Assembly (NCBI GenBank): GCA_020356105.1
Contig: CP070634.1
Span: forward strand, 2,385,093 to 2,437,930
DNA length: 52,838 bases
Direction of reading: 5' to 3'
Source of the DNA: Rhodospirillales bacterium
Lineage (GTDB): Bacteria; Pseudomonadota; Alphaproteobacteria; UBA8366; JADFVY01
The translations under genes were made by a program, and so were the position numbers. The notes under the pieces are model-generated. The model worked only from the letters and a program-made list of their open reading frames with translations. It searched no databases and was not told the origin of the DNA. Each line of letters opens with the position of its first letter. Position 1 is the first letter of the stretch. Below, in pieces: positions 43,867 to 51,951 of the stretch.

Positions 43867-43942
43867 GGCGCGTAGCTCAGTTGGTAGAGCAGCTGACTTT
43901 TAATCAGCGGGTCGCAGGTTCGAATCCTGCCGCGCTCACCAG
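43867..43942 (+). tRNA. tRNA-Lys (anticodon TTT)
   Basis: A 76-base gene. Acceptor GGGCGCG pairs with CGCGCTC (one G-T), the D arm is GCTCAGTTGGTAGAGC, the anticodon stem GCTGA/TCAGC holds loop CTTTTAA with anticodon TTT, and the T stem GCAGG/CCTGC encloses TTCGAAT. Discriminator A and CCA are encoded. Confidence 0.97.
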
Positions 43943-43978
43943 TTCCCGCCGGCCCGTGCACTCCCTTGAAGCGGTGTC

Positions 43979-44770
43979 ATGAGCCTTGATTTTGCGGATA
44001 TCGACGGTTGCCGAACGGCCTTTTGGATCGAAGGTCCGCACGAAGGCCCGGTGGTGGTTCTGTCGAACAGCCTGTCGTCGAACCTGTCCATGTGGGACGA
44101 CCAGATTGCCCCCCTCACCCGGCTTTACAGGGTACTGCGCTACGACCAGCGCGGCCACGGTCAGAGCGCCGTGACGCCAGCCCCCTATTCCTTCGACCTT
44201 CTGGCAGACGATGTGCTGCGGCTGTTGCGGTATCTGGATATCGGTCCGGTTCATTTTGTCGGCCTGTCGATGGGCGGGATGACCGGACAGACCCTCGCCG
44301 CGCGCCACCCGGAGATCTTGAAAAGCCTCGTATTGTGCGATACCGCCGCCCATATGCCGCCACCCGAAATGTGGGATGACCGGATTGCGCTCGCTCGTAA
44401 CGGCGGCATGGCAGCGACGTCGGATGCGACCCTCGGACGCTGGTTTACGGCCGGGTTCCATGACGCGCGCCCGGACGCCATCGAGCGCGTGCGGCGCATG
44501 ATCGAGACTACGCCTGTCGAGGGTTATGTCGGTTGCTGCATGGCGATCCGTGAGATGAACCAGATCGCGTCGCTATCGCGGATCGCCACGCCGACTTGCG
44601 TGATCGTGGGCGCCGAGGATCCGAGCACGCCGGTCGCCGCATCACGGCTGATCCATGCCGAAATCGCGAGTTCGGAACTGGTGGTCATCGAAAATGCGGC
44701 GCATTTGTCGAACATCGAACGGGCCGATGAATTCAATGCGGCCCTGCTCGACTTCCTGGCGCGCCACTGA
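43979..44770 (+). CDS. pcaD: PcaD-like alpha/beta hydrolase (3-oxoadipate enol-lactonase family)
   Basis: A 263-residue hydrolase with nucleophile Ser in GLSMGGMTG near residue 98, the oxyanion region VVLSNSLSSNLSMW, YDQRGHGQS, the acid in VGAEDPSTP, and His in NAAHLSNIE near residue 243. The NSLSSNLSMW pattern and length match PcaD, which opens 3-oxoadipate enol-lactone in the beta-ketoadipate pathway. No other pca gene is visible, so it may instead be an esterase of the same family. It converges on the enolase paralogue with six bases between the stops. Confidence 0.78.
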   Translation: MSLDFADIDGCRTAFWIEGPHEGPVVVLSNSLSSNLSMWDDQIAPLTRLYRVLRYDQRGHGQSAVTPAPYSFDLLADDVLRLLRYLDIGPVHFVGLSMGGMTGQTLAARHPEILKSLVLCDTAAHMPPPEMWDDRIALARNGGMAATSDATLGRWFTAGFHDARPDAIERVRRMIETTPVEGYVGCCMAIREMNQIASLSRIATPTCVIVGAEDPSTPVAASRLIHAEIASSELVVIENAAHLSNIERADEFNAALLDFLARH

Positions 44771-44776
44771 AGCCGT

Positions 44777-46063
44777 TCATCGGCCCCACGGGAAGTCTCG
44801 GCGGGCCGGCAACTCGCCTCTCCCGCCGAGTGCTTCGGCGATGCGGATCCCCTCATTCCATTTCGCCAGCCGCTCGGAGCGCGCAAACGAGCCCACCTTC
44901 AACATCTCGGCCCGCCAACCGACGGCGATATGTACGATCGTCACATCCTCGGATTCGCCGGACCTGGCCGACGCGATCGTGGCCCAACCGGCATTTCGAG
45001 CCACCTCCAGCGCTTCCTTCGCCTCGCTTAACGTGCCCGCCTGATTGGGCTTCATGAGCAGCGCATTGCATTGCTTGGCCGCCGCGGCCTCACGGACCCG
45101 GTCGGCGCTGGTAACCAAGAGGTCGTCACCGACAACAGCGATCCGGTCCCCCACCGCCTCCACCAGGCGACGAAATCCGCGCGCGTCGCCCTCGGCGACG
45201 GGATCCTCGACGGCGACAATCGGATATCGGGCAATCCAATCCAGCAGCATTGCGATCAATTCGTCACTGTCCAGTTCACGGCGGTCGAGGCCGAGCCGGT
45301 AACGGCCGCCAGCACCCAGCTGAGACGCTGCGATGTCCAGCGAAATGGCCATCTCCTCGCCCGGAATCAGACCCGCGCGCTCAATCGCCGCGACCAGAAG
45401 CTGAAGCCCCTCCTCATTGCTTTCAAAGGCCGGCCAATACCCGCCCTCATCGGCAACCCCCCGCAGCAATCCGCGGTCCGACATGATCGCGCCGGCCGCG
45501 AGATAGACTTCGGCCGTCCAGTCAAGCGCCTGAACGAAATCCTCGGCCCCGACCGCTGCGACCATGAAGTCCTGGATGTCGACCCGCCCACCTGCATGTG
45601 CGCCGCCACCGAAAATCTGGATCTGTGGGAGCGGAAGGCGCGGTTTTTGGTCTACTAGTAGATAACGCCACAAGGGAATCCCGGTTGCCGCGGCGGCCGC
45701 ATGGGCGTTTGCCATGGAAACCGCAACGATGGCGTTGGCGCCAAGGCGCGATTTGTCGGGTGTTCCATCAAGGGCGATCAGACAACGGTCGACGGTGCCC
45801 TGTTCGAGCGCGTCGAGACCGGCCAATGCGCCGGAAATCTCGCGCCCGATGGCGCCGACGGCCACAGCCACGTCGTAGCCCCCCAGCGCCGCCCCTCCGT
45901 CACGCCGTTCGACGGCCTCTCCGAGACCGGTCGAGGCACCGGCGGGTGCAATGGCCCGGCCTGTCGCACCGCCCCTCAGCCTGACTTCGGCCTCCACGGT
46001 GGGACGTCCCCGCGAATCCCAGATCCGCCGCCCGACAACGCTGTCGATGGTGGTTGCGCTCAT
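44777..46063 (-). CDS. Divergent enolase paralogue
   Basis: A 428-residue enolase-superfamily protein. Metal ligands (LDIAASQ, VEDPVAEGD, VGDDLL), the base Lys in LMKPNQAG, the Glu of DEGGYWP and Lys in LKVGSFARSERLAKWN are kept. Two usually invariant positions differ: the His of SHRSGETED is Ala (SARSGESED, codon 44966-44968), and the Glu of DIQEF is Asp (45569-45571). True enolase is highly conserved, so I infer a changed substrate or efficiency. The ATG overlaps the kinase stop (ATGA). It closes the unit gyrA-coaD-kinase-enolase. A repeated palindromic word lies at 45651. Confidence 0.82.
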   Translation of the reverse strand: MSATTIDSVVGRRIWDSRGRPTVEAEVRLRGGATGRAIAPAGASTGLGEAVERRDGGAALGGYDVAVAVGAIGREISGALAGLDALEQGTVDRCLIALDGTPDKSRLGANAIVAVSMANAHAAAAATGIPLWRYLLVDQKPRLPLPQIQIFGGGAHAGGRVDIQDFMVAAVGAEDFVQALDWTAEVYLAAGAIMSDRGLLRGVADEGGYWPAFESNEEGLQLLVAAIERAGLIPGEEMAISLDIAASQLGAGGRYRLGLDRRELDSDELIAMLLDWIARYPIVAVEDPVAEGDARGFRRLVEAVGDRIAVVGDDLLVTSADRVREAAAAKQCNALLMKPNQAGTLSEAKEALEVARNAGWATIASARSGESEDVTIVHIAVGWRAEMLKVGSFARSERLAKWNEGIRIAEALGGRGELPARRDFPWGR

Positions 46064-47079
46064 AGCCGCAATTCCGCGCGCCAAGCGTTGCCGACCTGCC
46101 GGAAGCTGCCAGGCGACGTGGCAAGAAGCGCTCGCGCGACACGCCGGACCCGGTTTCTGTCTTCCTCCTCGGTAACGTATTCGGCCGGGGACCGGCCATC
46201 GACCCGGCCCAGGAAGAGCCCGGGCAACAAACTGGCGGCCCTCGCCTCCACGATATCACGCGGCTCCCAGTCGACACCCTCGAGCCAGGCCGCCGATAAC
46301 GCCTCGAAACACATCATATATTCCTGTGAAAACCCGGGATTCCACAGACATTTCAGCAACAGGTGCTTCAAACAAAAGGCGATGTCGAACACGGGGTCGC
46401 CGTACCAGGCGCACTCCGCATCTATGAAGACCGGCCCCGCCGGGCCGAGCAGAATGTTCTTCGGGCTCACATCCCCATGGACCAGCGCCAATCTCGTTTC
46501 GGCTGTGCGGCGCGACAGAGCGAACAAGATATCCCTGAGATCGGCGTGATCGCCGGAAGTCGCCTCGAGATACGGCTCGAGACGTATGGCATGAAAGATC
46601 CCGTCTGTCGCAAAACGTTCGGCCAGCGAGGGATCGCCGGCCGTAGCCGCGTGGATGTGGGCAAGCCGGCGCCCCACCTCCGCCGCCACCGCTGGATCAG
46701 CCCTGCCAAACCGCAACTCCGACTTCCACTGGTGATAGGCCGCCGGATCAAGAAACGCCATGGCAAACAGCCCGCCCTCTGGATCGTGGCCAATGAGGCG
46801 CGGCACCGCGTCAGGTTCGATCGCGGCAGCTGTCTCAAACCATCCAACCTCGTAGGCGTTGCGCTCGACCGGAACATACCAGTCGGATTCGACACGCAAC
46901 TTCGGTAGCGCACGCTTGATGCAAATGGGGCCGTCCGGCAGGTCGATCCGCCAGATGTCCGAGGCCACGCCCCCGCCCATCTTTTCGAACCGCAACGGAC
47001 CGCGCCCCAGCGCAAATCCGAGCCGCTCTAGCGCGGCCCTGAGGAAACGCCGATCTTCGGTGTCTGAGGCAGGCGTCAA
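46060..47079 (-). CDS. APH-fold phosphotransferase
   Basis: A 339-residue protein-kinase-like small-molecule kinase. Catalytic motifs are LVHGDVSPKNILLG near residue 205 (HGDxxxxN) and FIDAECAWYGDPVFDIAFCL (metal-binding Asp). The N-terminal lobe has MGGGVASDIWRIDL, a glycine loop, and the lysine of ICIKRALPKLRV. The fold includes aminoglycoside, choline, fructosamine and methylthioribose kinases; the substrate is unknown. The TTG start overlaps the coaD stop (TTGA), and the stop overlaps the enolase paralogue start. Tight coupling suggests that its product, or a derivative, feeds that enzyme. Confidence 0.82.
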   Translation of the reverse strand: MTPASDTEDRRFLRAALERLGFALGRGPLRFEKMGGGVASDIWRIDLPDGPICIKRALPKLRVESDWYVPVERNAYEVGWFETAAAIEPDAVPRLIGHDPEGGLFAMAFLDPAAYHQWKSELRFGRADPAVAAEVGRRLAHIHAATAGDPSLAERFATDGIFHAIRLEPYLEATSGDHADLRDILFALSRRTAETRLALVHGDVSPKNILLGPAGPVFIDAECAWYGDPVFDIAFCLKHLLLKCLWNPGFSQEYMMCFEALSAAWLEGVDWEPRDIVEARAASLLPGLFLGRVDGRSPAEYVTEEEDRNRVRRVARALLATSPGSFRQVGNAWRAELRL

Positions 47080-47588
47080 CTCTGTTCCAGCTTGCGCTTG
47101 ACGTAATCGTGCACCCGGCCCGGCAGGAACTGCGCGACGTCGCCGCCAAGCAGCCCGATCTCTTTGACGAAACGCGATGAAATGAACTGGTTGCGGTCGA
47201 GGGCCATCAAGAACACCGTCTCGACATCGCTGTTCAGCCTCCGGTTCATCGCCGCCATCTGGAACTCGTACTCGAAATCCGAAACCGCCCGTAGCCCTCG
47301 CACGATGAGGCTTGCACCAACATCGCCGACGAAATGCATCAGCAAGTTATCGAATGGCTGGACATCGATTCGCGACCTGACCGGCGCCGGTAGCGTCTCG
47401 AGCCCTGCCTGAGCCAGTTCCACGCGCTCGTCAACGTTGAACATCGGCTCCTTGCCAGCGTTGGTGGCGACAGCAACAATCAGCCGATCGACCAGGTGGA
47501 GCGCTGATCGCGCAATGATATCGAGGTGGCCAACGGTGATCGGATCGAAAGTGCCAGGATAGACCCCGACTCTCGATTGCACTGCCAT
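47076..47588 (-). CDS. coaD: Phosphopantetheine adenylyltransferase
   Basis: A 170-residue hexameric enzyme transferring AMP to 4'-phosphopantetheine in coenzyme A synthesis. The nucleotidyltransferase motif is GTFDPITVGHLDII at residues 12-25, and RGLRAVSDFEYEFQMAAMNRRL and SSRFVKEIGLLGGDV are typical. The ATG has AGGG a few bases upstream and starts 27 bases after gyrA, the usual gyrA-coaD order of alphaproteobacteria. Confidence 0.96.
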   Translation of the reverse strand: MAVQSRVGVYPGTFDPITVGHLDIIARSALHLVDRLIVAVATNAGKEPMFNVDERVELAQAGLETLPAPVRSRIDVQPFDNLLMHFVGDVGASLIVRGLRAVSDFEYEFQMAAMNRRLNSDVETVFLMALDRNQFISSRFVKEIGLLGGDVAQFLPGRVHDYVKRKLEQS

Positions 47589-47615
47589 GATAACCCTGTC
47601 CTGTTCCCTGTAAGC

Positions 47616-50351
47616 TCAGTCGCCGTCCGCGTCGTCGGCATCGTCTTCATCTGCCTCTTCTTCGAGGCGCGCCACCGAAACCACCCGCTCGTCTTCCCCA
47701 ACCCGGAACAGCGTGACACCCTGGGTTTTGCGCCCGGCGATGCGAATATCGTCAACCGGACAGCGGATCAGCTGCCCGCCCTCCGGTACCAGCATGATCT
47801 GATCGCTCGACTCCACAGGGAATGCCGCAACGACCAAGCCATTGCGCTCGGTTACCTCGATGTTGGCGATCCCTTTGCCGCCCCGTCCGGTAATGCGGTA
47901 TTCGTATGCCGAACTCCGCTTGCCGTAGCCCTTTTCGGTAACCGTCAGAATGAACTGCTCGTTCTTTGCCAGTTCGGCGAATGTTGCCGGGCTCAACTGG
48001 GCCGGAGCCGGCTCCGCCGCTCCTTCGTCTTCAGCGGCACGCCGCAGAGCAGCCGCGGCCCGAAGGTAGTCGTCGCGGACTTCGATATCGATCTCGGCAT
48101 GGCGCAAGACGGTCAACGAAATCACCTCGTCGTCGCCACCGAGCTTGATTCCACGCACGCCCGTCGACGTTCGCCCGCTGAAGACACGCACCTCGGTTAC
48201 CGGGAAACGGATGCACATGCCTTCCCGACTGGACAACAGCACGTCGTCCGCCTCGGTGCAGGTCTTGACCCCAACAAGGCGGTCCGTATCGCCCAGCTTC
48301 ATCGCGATCTTGCCATTGGCCTTGATGTTCACGAAGTCGGACAGTCGGTTGCGTCGAACGTTGCCGCCGGTGGTCGCGAACATGACATTCAGCTCGCCCC
48401 AGCTTTCCTCGTCCTCCGGCAGGGGCATCACGGTGGTAATGGTTTCTCCCGACTCCAGCGGCAGAAGGTTGACCATCGCCTTGCCCCGCGCCTGGGGACT
48501 TCCCTCCGGAAGCCGATACACCTTCATCTGGTAGACCATGCCGCGTGACGAGAAGAACAGCACCGGCGCGTGCGTCGAAGCCACGAACACCTCGCTGACG
48601 AAGTCCTCCTCGCGCGTGCTCATTCCGGCGCGGCCCTTACCCCCCCGCCGTTGCGCCCGATAGGTCGATAACGGGACCCGCTTGATATAGCCGCTGTGCG
48701 TCACCGTGACGACCATGTCCTCGCGCTGGATCAGGTCCTCGATATCGTGCTCGAACTCGGCCTCCTCGACGGTCGTGCGCCGATCATCGGCGAACTTCTC
48801 ACGCACGTCGCGCAACTCGTCACGCATGACCTGCAGCAGTCGCCTGCGAGACTGCAGGATTTCGATGAAATCCTTGATCTTTTGCGCCAGTTCCTCGGTT
48901 TCGCTGATCAGGCGCCCGCGCTCGAGACCGGTGAGCCGCTGCAGCCGCAGGTCGAGAATCGCCCGCGCCTGGGTCTCGGACAGGCGGTACATACCGTCCA
49001 CCACCTCGTGGCCAGGGTCGTCGATCAATTCGATAAACGGTGCAACGTCGCCCGCCGGCCATTGCTGCGCTATCAAAGCCTCGCGTGCGGTCGCCGGGTC
49101 CGGCGCAGTGCGGATCAGTTCGATGATCGGATCGATATTGTTGATCGCCACCAGCAATCCGGCCAGCACATGCGCGCGCTCACGCGCCCGACGAAGCTCG
49201 TACGCTGTCCGGCGGGTAATGACCTGTTCGCGAAACGCGATGAACGCTGCGATGATGTCCTTGAGGGACATCTGCTGCGGCTGCCCACCGTTGAGCGCTA
49301 GCGCGTTGACCCCGAAACTTGTCTGCAGAGGCGTATGGCGATGCAGTTGGGCCAATACGACCTCGGCCATCGCGTCACGCCGGAGCTCGATCACGATGCG
49401 GACCCCGTCCCTGTCCGACTCGTCTCGCAAATCCGAGATGCCCTCAACGAGCTTCTCGCGGGTCACCTCCGCAATCCGCTGGATCAACCGGGACTTGTTG
49501 ACCTGATATGGAATCTGCGTTGCGATGATGGCTTGTCGATCCTTGCCGACGTCCTCCAGATGGGTGCGTGCGCGGATCGCTATGGAGCCGCGGCCCGTGT
49601 GGTAGGCCGCGCGAATCCCCGACCGGCCGAGAATGATGCCGCCAGTGGGGAAATCCGGCGCCGTCACATGCTCCATCAACCCGTCGATCGTGATTTCCGG
49701 ATCCTCGATATACGCAAGGCACGCATCGATCACCTCGCCGAGATTGTGCGGGGCGATATTGGTTGCCATGCCGACCGCGATGCCGCCGGCACCGTTGACC
49801 AGCAGGTTCGGGAATGTCGCCGGAACGACCGTCGGTTCTTCCTGCGTGTTGTCGTAATTGGCCTGAAAATCGACGGTATCCTTGTCGATATCGGCGAGCA
49901 TTGACTCGGCGGACTTGGTGAGCCGGGCCTCCGTATAGCGATAGGCTGCGGGCGGGTCTCCGTCCATCGAACCGAAATTGCCCTGGCCGTCGACCAACAT
50001 CAGGCGCATGGAAAAGTCCTGCGCCATCCGCACCATGGCGTCGTAAATCGATTGGTCGCCATGCGGATGATACGAGCCGATCACGTCACCGACGATCCGG
50101 GCGGATTTTTTGTAAGGTTTATCAGAGGTATAGCCGCCCTCCTTCATCGCAAACAGGATGCGGCGATGCACCGGTTTCAAACCGTCACGCACGTCGGGCA
50201 GCGCCCGGCTTACGATCACGCTCATCGCGTAATCGAGATACGAGCGCTTCATCTCCTCTTCGATCGTTATCTGAAGAACGCTCGAAGGGTCCTTGGGCGG
50301 GGTCTGGTCAGTGCTCAACGTCAGCGGGATCGTTATATCTGAGGGCGACAA
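47616..50351 (-). CDS. gyrA: DNA gyrase subunit A
   Basis: A 911-residue topoisomerase II subunit. The catalytic tyrosine is Tyr139 in [10 protein letters not shown]. The GyrA box [10 protein letters not shown] near residue 570 identifies gyrase rather than ParC. The C-terminal beta-pinwheel repeats (such as [12 protein letters not shown] and [10 protein letters not shown]) end in an Asp/Glu-rich tail. In the quinolone region, [10 protein letters not shown] puts Gln100 at the place of E. coli Ser83, while Asp104 matches Asp87. The TTG start has AAGGG seven bases upstream. coaD follows. Confidence 0.96.
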   Translation of the reverse strand: MSPSDITIPLTLSTDQTPPKDPSSVLQITIEEEMKRSYLDYAMSVIVSRALPDVRDGLKPVHRRILFAMKEGGYTSDKPYKKSARIVGDVIGSYHPHGDQSIYDAMVRMAQDFSMRLMLVDGQGNFGSMDGDPPAAYRYTEARLTKSAESMLADIDKDTVDFQANYDNTQEEPTVVPATFPNLLVNGAGGIAVGMATNIAPHNLGEVIDACLAYIEDPEITIDGLMEHVTAPDFPTGGIILGRSGIRAAYHTGRGSIAIRARTHLEDVGKDRQAIIATQIPYQVNKSRLIQRIAEVTREKLVEGISDLRDESDRDGVRIVIELRRDAMAEVVLAQLHRHTPLQTSFGVNALALNGGQPQQMSLKDIIAAFIAFREQVITRRTAYELRRARERAHVLAGLLVAINNIDPIIELIRTAPDPATAREALIAQQWPAGDVAPFIELIDDPGHEVVDGMYRLSETQARAILDLRLQRLTGLERGRLISETEELAQKIKDFIEILQSRRRLLQVMRDELRDVREKFADDRRTTVEEAEFEHDIEDLIQREDMVVTVTHSGYIKRVPLSTYRAQRRGGKGRAGMSTREEDFVSEVFVASTHAPVLFFSSRGMVYQMKVYRLPEGSPQARGKAMVNLLPLESGETITTVMPLPEDEESWGELNVMFATTGGNVRRNRLSDFVNIKANGKIAMKLGDTDRLVGVKTCTEADDVLLSSREGMCIRFPVTEVRVFSGRTSTGVRGIKLGGDDEVISLTVLRHAEIDIEVRDDYLRAAAALRRAAEDEGAAEPAPAQLSPATFAELAKNEQFILTVTEKGYGKRSSAYEYRITGRGGKGIANIEVTERNGLVVAAFPVESSDQIMLVPEGGQLIRCPVDDIRIAGRKTQGVTLFRVGEDERVVSVARLEEEADEDDADDADGD

Positions 50352-50679
50352 AATCTAGCCCTTTTCGCGCCTGCAAACAACAAAATAAGCCGGATTCGCG
50401 GGACCCTATCTTCGTCGCGCGGCGACCGTCCGGAGCCTTGGCGCATACCGAGGCGCAGATCCGTGATCCGCATCCGATCCGTCGGTCCCGTGCGCCGCGT
50501 TCCTGCTCGTCCGCAGGTCCTTAGTGCCGCCCGCCACACCACCAAGAAAGCGATTGCGTGGGCGGCACGGCAAGGGCAGGCTGAAGCCGCGCGGTCACGA
50601 GGGCCGTGCTGCACGGCACACGGCGCAGCGGTCGACGCGCAGACACTGCCGAGACTGCGAGTTCCGGATGGCATCTCGA
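50352..50679. other. Gene-free divergent region between gyrA and the aruH-like gene
   Basis: These 328 bases must hold the promoters of both genes, though no strong sigma-70 match was found. Two inverted repeats are visible. GTGCCGCCC (50524-50532) pairs with GGGCGGCAC (50560-50568) over a 27-base spacer, and GCCGTG-CTG-CACGGC (50603-50617) forms a compact hairpin. Both lie in what would be the leader of the aruH-like message. Confidence 0.5.
50524..50568 (+). repeat. Inverted repeat in the aruH-like leader
   Basis: Two perfect 9-base arms, GTGCCGCCC and GGGCGGCAC, are separated by 27 bases. This could be a leader RNA stem or a pair of protein half-sites. It is followed at 50603-50617 by a 6-base-pair hairpin with a 3-base loop. 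Confidence 0.45.
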
Positions 50680-51849
50680 ATGCGGTTTTCTTCCCTGACA
50701 GAGCGCATCAGCGGTGAGGGTTCCCGGGCCTGGGAGATCCATGTTCGCGCCATCGCGCGGCGCCGTCGTGGCGACGATATCATCCTGCTGAGTATTGGCG
50801 ACCCGGATTTCGCGACGCCACCATCGATCGTCGACGGCTGCATCGAGAGTCTTAAAGCCGGCAACACGCATTATACGGCGATGGCCGGCGAGCCGGCGTT
50901 GCGCGGGGCCATCGCACGGTTCCACGCATCAATTTCGGGCACCACATGCACGCCGGACCGGGTGGTGGTCTTTCACGGCGCTCAGAACGCCCTGTTCTCG
51001 GCGGTAATCTGTCTCTTGGACCGGGATGAAGAGATCATCGTGCCGGAGCCGATGTACGTGACTTACGAGGCGGTGATCGGCGCCTCCGGCGCCCGCATGG
51101 TGACCGTGCCCTGTCCGGCCGAGTCGGGATTTCATCCGGATCTCGACGCCTTTGCGGCGGCCATAACTCCGCGAACGCGCGCCGTCCTGCTGAATACGCC
51201 CAACAACCCCACGGGCGTCGTGCTGACCCGCAACGAACTGAGCGTGATTTCCGACCTGTGCCACCAGCACGATCTCTGGCTGATATGTGACGAGGTCTAC
51301 GCAACGCTTGTCTTCGAGGGCCAACATGTGAGTCCCGCTGCCCTGGCGGGCATGGCGGAGCGTTCGGTCATCATCAACAGCCTCTCGAAATCCCACGCGA
51401 TGACCGGGTGGCGGCTGGGCTGGACGGTATCCCCGCCGGAACTGGCCGCCCATCTCGAAACGCTTGCCCTGTGCATGCATTACGGTTGTCCCGGTTTCAT
51501 CCAGGATGCTGGGGCCATGGCGCTGTCCCGTGAACCGGTCGAATGCGCCGCGATCAAGGCTGAGCTGCGGGCGCGTCGGGATCTCGTCTGCGGCCGCCTC
51601 AGTCGCGTCAGGGGTTTGCGGTGTTCTCGTCCGGAGGCCGGTATGTTCGTCATGGTTGACGTTCGTGACACCGGGATTCCGGCATTCGAATTCGCATCGG
51701 ACCTGCTCGAAACAGAGGGGGTCGCGGTGTTGCCGGCCGACGCGTTCGGTGCAAGTGCACGCGGCCATCTGCGCGTCGGCCTGACGTCACACCGGGCTTC
51801 TCTCGCCGATGCCTGCGACCGCATCGAACGCTACACTGGTTCAATATGA
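50680..51849 (+). CDS. aruH: AruH-like arginine:pyruvate transaminase (class I/II)
   Basis: A 389-residue PLP aminotransferase of fold type I. The PLP lysine is in NSLSKSHAMTGWRLGW, NTPNNPTG binds the cofactor, and LSIGDPDFATP opens the active site. The segments EPMYVTYEAVIGASGARMV and LALCMHYGCPGFIQDAG strongly recall Pseudomonas AruH, which transaminates arginine to 2-ketoarginine; plain aspartate aminotransferase is the alternative. The start is ATG 50680 or ATG 50668; earlier in-frame codons give an unlikely basic tail. The gene ahead on the other strand resembles AruI, the next enzyme. Confidence 0.8.
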   Translation: MRFSSLTERISGEGSRAWEIHVRAIARRRRGDDIILLSIGDPDFATPPSIVDGCIESLKAGNTHYTAMAGEPALRGAIARFHASISGTTCTPDRVVVFHGAQNALFSAVICLLDRDEEIIVPEPMYVTYEAVIGASGARMVTVPCPAESGFHPDLDAFAAAITPRTRAVLLNTPNNPTGVVLTRNELSVISDLCHQHDLWLICDEVYATLVFEGQHVSPAALAGMAERSVIINSLSKSHAMTGWRLGWTVSPPELAAHLETLALCMHYGCPGFIQDAGAMALSREPVECAAIKAELRARRDLVCGRLSRVRGLRCSRPEAGMFVMVDVRDTGIPAFEFASDLLETEGVAVLPADAFGASARGHLRVGLTSHRASLADACDRIERYTGSI

Positions 51850-51951
51850 GGGATTCTAAAGGCCATAATTAGGCGTCATACCTTGAATCGAAGGTCTGGC
51901 ATCGCCTTTATGCCGGCTTCCTCTGTCGAATACCAACAGCTATGCCGCAAT

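Noticed and set aside
46060..47079. Aminoglycoside resistance gene
   Set aside because: The APH fold alone does not show drug specificity, and tight coupling to coaD and the enolase paralogue points to metabolism.
47526..48548. 340-codon open frame on the plus strand
   Set aside because: It is antisense to the gyrA 3' region and coaD start, with no ribosome site or domain.
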